A stretch of DNA of 11,267 nt, taken from assembly GCA_023428585.1 (NCBI GenBank), contig JAEYXG010000126.1, forward strand, positions 1 to 11,267, written 5' to 3'. Of this stretch, positions 7,615 to 11,267 are shown piece after piece; positions within the stretch are counted from its first letter, which is position 1; each line of letters opens with the position of its first letter. This stretch comes from Bacteroidota bacterium. GTDB taxonomy: Bacteria > Bacteroidota > Bacteroidia > Bacteroidales > Lentimicrobiaceae. A program made the translations under genes and the position numbers. The notes below the pieces were generated by a model that searched no databases, was not told the origin of the DNA, and was given only the letters and a program-made list of their open reading frames with translations.

Positions 7615-8976
7615 TTGGAACGGCGATTATATATACTAACTATAGCTTTTGAAGCTGTAGTTGCAAATAAATTCAGGTCTATACTCACAGCATTGGGAAT
7701 AATCTTTGGAGTGGCTGCAGTGATTGCCATGCTTGCTATTGGCAGTGGGGCAAAACAGGAAATTCTGGATCAGATGAAACTTGTGGGTGTTAATAATATT
7801 ATTATTATGCCAAAAGTTGAATCAAACAAATCAGGAGATAATGGTAAGGAAGAGGAGGGGAAACAGGCAACAGAGAAATTTTCACCCGGATTATCATTAA
7901 GTGATGCATATAGTATTGCTGAGGTTATTCCTTCAGTAAGCCGTGTTAGTCCTGAGGTAATTTATGAAGCAGCAATTATATCCGAAGGCGTTAATACTTA
8001 CGGAAAAGTCAGTGGTGTTACCCCTGATTTCTTTGAGGTTTTCAATTTGGAACTTGAAAAGGGCGAAATGTTTAATGAGGAGCAAATGGTTGAAGGAAAG
8101 GCTGTTTGTATTCTGGGCGCCAGCATTAAAAACAAGCTTTTTCCAAAGAGTGATCCTATAGGACGTCATGTCAAATGCGGATCTGTCTGGTTGAAAGTTG
8201 TTGGGGTACTTCAAAGTAGGGCTGTCTCAGCAGAATTATCTGAAAACATGGGTATAAGCGATTATAATAATCAAGTTTATGCACCAATTCAAACACTCTT
8301 GCTCAGATATCGTGATCGTAGTGTGATTACACAAGCAATGGTGAGGGGAGGAGAGAGTGCTACAGTGTTTATGGGCGATGCTATGATGTCATTTGGAACT
8401 TCAGGAGCAGAAAGTTCTGATCAGATAAATCAGATAGACAAGATTGTGGTACAGGTTAAGGAAACAGCCCAGATAAACCAGACTACCGAGATTATAAAAA
8501 GAATGTTATCAAGAAGACATTCAGGTGTAGATGATTTCGTAGTTCAAGTACCGGAATTATTGCTTAAACAAGAGCAAAGGACCAAAGATATTTTCAATAT
8601 TGTTTTAGGAGCTATTGCAAGCATATCATTAATTGTGGGAGGAATTGGCATTATGAACATAATGCTTGCATCAGTTATGGAGCGCACAAAGGAGATAGGT
8701 ATAAGGATGGCTACCGGAGCAACACGCAAGGATATTATATTTCAGTTTTTGAGTGAAGCAACCATGATTAGTCTTACCGGTGGTATTATTGGAATATTGC
8801 TTGGTTTGGCACTTGCCAGAATAATCACTGGAGTTACCGGAATACTCACTATTGTTTCAATCACCTCCATATTAATATCTTTTGGAGTATCAGCATCTGT
8901 TGGTATTGCATTTGGTTATATGCCGGCTAGAAAAGCGGCACTTCAGGATCCGGTTACATCTTTACGATATGAATAA
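7615..8976 (+). CDS. MacB/FtsX-like ABC transporter permease (TTG start or frameshifted start)
   Basis: Inner-membrane permease of the MacB/FtsX (type VII ABC) family, which drives efflux by mechanotransmission. The 453 residues show the standard plan: TM1 (about 22-42, ALGIIFGVAAVIAMLAIGSG), a large periplasmic MacB_PCD domain (about 50-300), then TM2 (325-350), the cytoplasmic coupling segment ERTKEIGIRMATGATRKDI (356-374), TM3 (380-405) and TM4 (410-437), ending with PARKAALQDPVTSLRYE, a typical family terminus. There is no nucleotide-binding domain, fused or adjacent, so the ATPase must come from elsewhere. No in-frame ATG exists upstream of TM1: a TGA at 7609-7611 closes the frame, leaving TTG at 7615 as the start. 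An ATG at 7605 is in another frame and would join if one G of TTTGGAACGG were removed. It is followed after 22 bases by the TolC-like gene. Confidence 0.9.
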   Translation: MERRLYILTIAFEAVVANKFRSILTALGIIFGVAAVIAMLAIGSGAKQEILDQMKLVGVNNIIIMPKVESNKSGDNGKEEEGKQATEKFSPGLSLSDAYSIAEVIPSVSRVSPEVIYEAAIISEGVNTYGKVSGVTPDFFEVFNLELEKGEMFNEEQMVEGKAVCILGASIKNKLFPKSDPIGRHVKCGSVWLKVVGVLQSRAVSAELSENMGISDYNNQVYAPIQTLLLRYRDRSVITQAMVRGGESATVFMGDAMMSFGTSGAESSDQINQIDKIVVQVKETAQINQTTEIIKRMLSRRHSGVDDFVVQVPELLLKQEQRTKDIFNIVLGAIASISLIVGGIGIMNIMLASVMERTKEIGIRMATGATRKDIIFQFLSEATMISLTGGIIGILLGLALARIITGVTGILTIVSITSILISFGVSASVGIAFGYMPARKAALQDPVTSLRYE

Positions 8977-8998
8977 TCAGCTCTAAAAATCCAATGGA

Positions 8999-10516
8999 AT
9001 GAATTTATTAAAGAGTATTCAAAGAATTAGAATTAAACTTATTTGTATTAATGGTTCTATTTTGTTGTTAACACTTCTCACTTTGCGAGTTTTTGGACAG
9101 GTTGGAGGTATGTTGACACTTGATGAGGCTGTTAAGATTGCATTAAGGCAATCACCTGATGCGCTTACAGCAATGCATCATTTCAGGAGCAACTATTGGG
9201 AGTATAGAAATTACAAAGCCGAACTTATGCCTCATCTATCTGTGGCGGGTGTGCTTCCCAGTCTGTCGAAAGATGTTATTGTTTCACAGGAAGGTGATAG
9301 GTTTATACCAGTTAATTATAGTCAGTATTCTGTCGATATGTCACTATCCAAGAACATTGGTTTAACGGGTGGTAGAGTATCACTTAGGTCAGGATTACAA
9401 AGGTTAGATGTATTTGCAGACCCTGAAACAACTTCATATTCTTCCGTTCCCATTAATATTGAACTTACGCAACCTCTTTTTGGCTTTAATGAATTCAGAT
9501 GGAGGAAAAAGATAGAGCCATTGCAGTACAATGAAGCTCAACGACGTTACCTTGAACAGGTTGAGCAAATAAGAATAAATGCTTCTAATGTGTTTTTTGG
9601 TTTGTTAAATGCTCAGATTAGGCTTAAAATTCAAATGACCAACTTGGCTAATAATGATACTTTGTATCAAATAGCAAGAGGTAGATTTAATATAGGCACC
9701 ATTGCTGAAAATGAACTCTTACAGATTGAATTGAGCTTACTGAATGCTAAGGCCGCTGTGGAACAGGCTAAATTGGACATCAATGTAAGCAGGTTCAATC
9801 TATTCTCTTATTTAAGGATACCTGAGGATCCTAATCTACTATTAGTAGCACCTCATCCTCCTCAATTTAAACCAATAGACGCGCAGGTAGCCATTGCTTA
9901 TGCGAGAGATAGTAGATCTGAATCACTTGAATTTGAGCGCAGAATGATTGAAGCTGAGAGCGGGGTTAATATGGCAAAGAGTGAGAATAGATTTAGTGCA
10001 ATGCTGAATGCTGCCTATGGTTTACGAAGCAAACCAATCTATTCCCAATTGAAAGATGTGTACCTGGACCCCAATGAATTGCAGCAGTTGTCAATTGGAA
10101 TCAATGTACCTATACTAGATTGGGGTGCCGGTAAAGGCAAAGTAAAACTGGCTGAATCACAGTTGGAATTGGAGAGAACCTCTATACAGCAAAGCAGGAT
10201 AGATTTTGACCAGGAAGTTTTTATCAAGGTGATGAAGTTCAATATGCAACCTACACAGTTTGCTATTGCTGCAAAAAGTGATACTGTCGCATTAAAAAGA
10301 TATGAAGTTACCAAACAACGCTATTATATTGGGAAAATTGGTATTACTGATCTTAATATTGCGCAGACAGAAAAGGACAATGCACAACAGAGTTATATTT
10401 CAGCTTTATCAACTTTTTGGGGTAGTTACTTTGAAATAAGAAAATTAACCCTTTATGATTTTGCAGCCGATCGACCAATCACCTTTAATATTGATGAAAT
10501 TCCGGAACTAGAATAA
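8999..10516 (+). CDS. TolC-like outer-membrane efflux channel
   Basis: Outer-membrane channel of the TolC/OEP family, which would trimerise and dock with the adaptor encoded two genes upstream. The 505 residues begin with a slightly long signal peptide (cleavage near residue 34, LRVFGQ). The mature protein opens with LTLDEAVKIALRQSPD, the usual first helix of OEP repeats. Beta-strand segments lie around 105-160 (SVDMSLSKNIGLTGGRVSLR, ending IELTQPLFGF) and 330-370 (LSIGINVPILDWGAGKGKV). Long helices flank them at 165-265 and 375-470. This two-fold repeat is diagnostic of the family. The C-terminus ends in an acidic tail (residues 497-505). Being third in a run with 48- and 22-base spacings, it very likely shares the cluster's transcript. 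The stop is one base from the stop of the convergent peroxiredoxin homologue. Confidence 0.93.
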   Translation: MNLLKSIQRIRIKLICINGSILLLTLLTLRVFGQVGGMLTLDEAVKIALRQSPDALTAMHHFRSNYWEYRNYKAELMPHLSVAGVLPSLSKDVIVSQEGDRFIPVNYSQYSVDMSLSKNIGLTGGRVSLRSGLQRLDVFADPETTSYSSVPINIELTQPLFGFNEFRWRKKIEPLQYNEAQRRYLEQVEQIRINASNVFFGLLNAQIRLKIQMTNLANNDTLYQIARGRFNIGTIAENELLQIELSLLNAKAAVEQAKLDINVSRFNLFSYLRIPEDPNLLLVAPHPPQFKPIDAQVAIAYARDSRSESLEFERRMIEAESGVNMAKSENRFSAMLNAAYGLRSKPIYSQLKDVYLDPNELQQLSIGINVPILDWGAGKGKVKLAESQLELERTSIQQSRIDFDQEVFIKVMKFNMQPTQFAIAAKSDTVALKRYEVTKQRYYIGKIGITDLNIAQTEKDNAQQSYISALSTFWGSYFEIRKLTLYDFAADRPITFNIDEIPELE

Positions 10517-10517
10517 A

Positions 10518-11099
10518 TTACATCTTTACCCAGTCGGCTGGTGTTATTTCGCCTGTTTCTTCATAATACTGTAGAGCATCGATCATACGAAGCGTCTCTT
10601 TAACACTTCTTCCGAGAGGCAAGTCGTTCACTACCTGATGTCTGACAATCCCTTGTTTGTCGATAATGAATAACCCCCCGTATGACACAGGGTCGCCATC
10701 AAAGTCCAGGCGTTCATCTTCATCATCATATTCATAAGTGCCGGCCATCATATTATAATTCTCGGCAATAGTTTTTGAAAGATCAGATACCAATGGAAAT
10801 GTAACACCTTTAATACCTCCGTTCGAGGGGTCAATCTGCAACCATGCATGATGTGAATGAGCAGACTCAACGGAGCAACCAACAACAGCAACATTACGGT
10901 TTTCGAATTCTTCCAGTTTATTCTGGAATGCCATTATTTCTGTTGGACTTACGAGTGTAAAATCCAGGTGATAAAAGAAAAAGACCACATGTTTTTTCCC
11001 TATATACTGGCTAAGGGAAAATTTTTCAACGATCTCTTCGCCGTTGATAACTGCATCAGCTTCAAAAAGGGGCGCTTTTTTTCCAACTAGGACTGGCAT
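10518..11099 (-). CDS. AhpC/Prx1-type peroxiredoxin homologue lacking both catalytic cysteines
   Basis: The 193-residue protein aligns by eye over its whole length with 2-Cys peroxiredoxins: VGKKAPLFEADAV at the start, the thioredoxin-like core VVFFFYHLDFTLVSPTEI (38-55), GLFIIDKQGIVRHQ (142-155), VNDLPLGRSVKETLRMIDAL (157-176) and the terminal EETGEITPADW (180-190). In active family members the core reads FYPxDFTFVCPTE and the tail GEVCPA. Here the peroxidatic cysteine is Ser51 (codon AGT, plus strand 10947-10949), the resolving cysteine is Thr186 (codon ACA, 10542-10544) and the active-site proline is His44. Thr48 and Arg153 are kept. The only cysteine is Cys75. An acidic segment at 122-136 resembles one I recall in some AhpC subfamilies. 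The frame is intact, so it is not an obvious pseudogene. Thiol peroxidase activity is unlikely; a chaperone, redox-independent or regulatory role is conjecture. It is a single gene with its own promoter candidate. Confidence 0.9.
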   Translation of the reverse strand: MPVLVGKKAPLFEADAVINGEEIVEKFSLSQYIGKKHVVFFFYHLDFTLVSPTEIMAFQNKLEEFENRNVAVVGCSVESAHSHHAWLQIDPSNGGIKGVTFPLVSDLSKTIAENYNMMAGTYEYDDEDERLDFDGDPVSYGGLFIIDKQGIVRHQVVNDLPLGRSVKETLRMIDALQYYEETGEITPADWVKM

Positions 11100-11124
11100 C
11101 TTTTTTAGGTATTATTGTGTAGTA

Positions 11125-11154
11125 CAAACTTACATAATAAAATAAATCAAACAA
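11125..11154 (-). promoter_or_regulatory. Candidate Bacteroidota promoter for the peroxiredoxin homologue
   Basis: Read on the minus strand, TAAGTTTG (plus 11125-11132) matches the Bacteroidota -7 consensus TAnnTTTG exactly, with TTG (plus 11152-11154) 19 bases upstream as a -33 element. The start of transcription would fall near 11118, about 20 bases before the ATG at 11099. The spacing and both elements fit well. No experimental support can be had from sequence alone. Confidence 0.55.
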
Positions 11155-11169
11155 CATTAATTGAATGTG

Positions 11170-11220
11170 TAACCTGGAAACATAAAAAACGTGCCAATTT
11201 TACTATTGGTCAACAGGTTA
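11170..11220. repeat. Nested short inverted repeats upstream of the peroxiredoxin homologue
   Basis: TAACCTG (11170-11176) is the exact inverse of CAGGTTA (11214-11220). Between them CCAAT (11194-11198) is the inverse of ATTGG (11205-11209). The arms are short and the spacing uneven, so this may be chance. It lies upstream of the promoter candidate, in a 168-base stretch with no gene. Confidence 0.2.
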
Positions 11221-11267
11221 GTTATAAGTAAACCAAATTTTGATCGTAGCTTTTAATTATCAAGGGA

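Noticed and set aside
11170..11220. Nested inverted repeats as an operator or OxyR-like site
   Set aside because: Arms of 7 and 5 bases in 168 bases can arise by chance, and no known operator pattern fits. Kept only as a low-confidence repeat.

Overview
The window reads as a chromosomal segment of a Bacteroidota bacterium, probably Bacteroidales-like. The evidence is low G+C, start codons without clear Shine-Dalgarno sequences, two promoter-like sites matching the Bacteroidota -7 consensus TAnnTTTG, and protein families typical of that phylum. No mobile element, CRISPR array, tRNA or rRNA was seen. The gene content is mostly cell-envelope housekeeping.

Layout, left to right. (1) Positions 1-737 hold the 3' part of guaB (IMP dehydrogenase). 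(2) Positions 820-5069 hold three consecutive secreted SurA/parvulin-type folding factors: a 669-residue protein with two recognisable parvulin domains and a possible degenerate third, a 288-residue putative lipoprotein whose parvulin region looks degenerate, and a 448-residue SurA. The first two overlap by one base (TAATG). (3) Positions 5166-6152 encode a MoxR-type AAA+ ATPase, entered through a possible 24-codon leader ORF that overlaps its start (ATGA). (4) After a 148-base gap with a good promoter candidate, positions 6301-10516 carry a tripartite export cluster: HlyD/MacA-like adaptor, MacB/FtsX-like permease (apparent TTG start) and TolC-like outer-membrane channel. No ABC ATPase is encoded with them. 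(5) On the opposite strand, one base beyond the TolC stop, lies an AhpC/Prx1-type peroxiredoxin homologue (10518-11099). The final 168 bases are non-coding and hold its promoter candidate.

The folding factors probably chaperone outer-membrane proteins through the periplasm, and the TolC-like channel is the kind of client such chaperones serve. The adaptor, permease and channel should form an envelope-spanning pump once an ATPase encoded elsewhere is supplied.

The most unusual observation is the peroxiredoxin homologue. The peroxidatic cysteine is Ser51, the resolving cysteine of the C-terminal CPA motif is Thr186, and the active-site proline is His44, yet the rest of the fold signature is intact. 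It is probably not a thiol peroxidase. No wholly new multi-gene system is evident.
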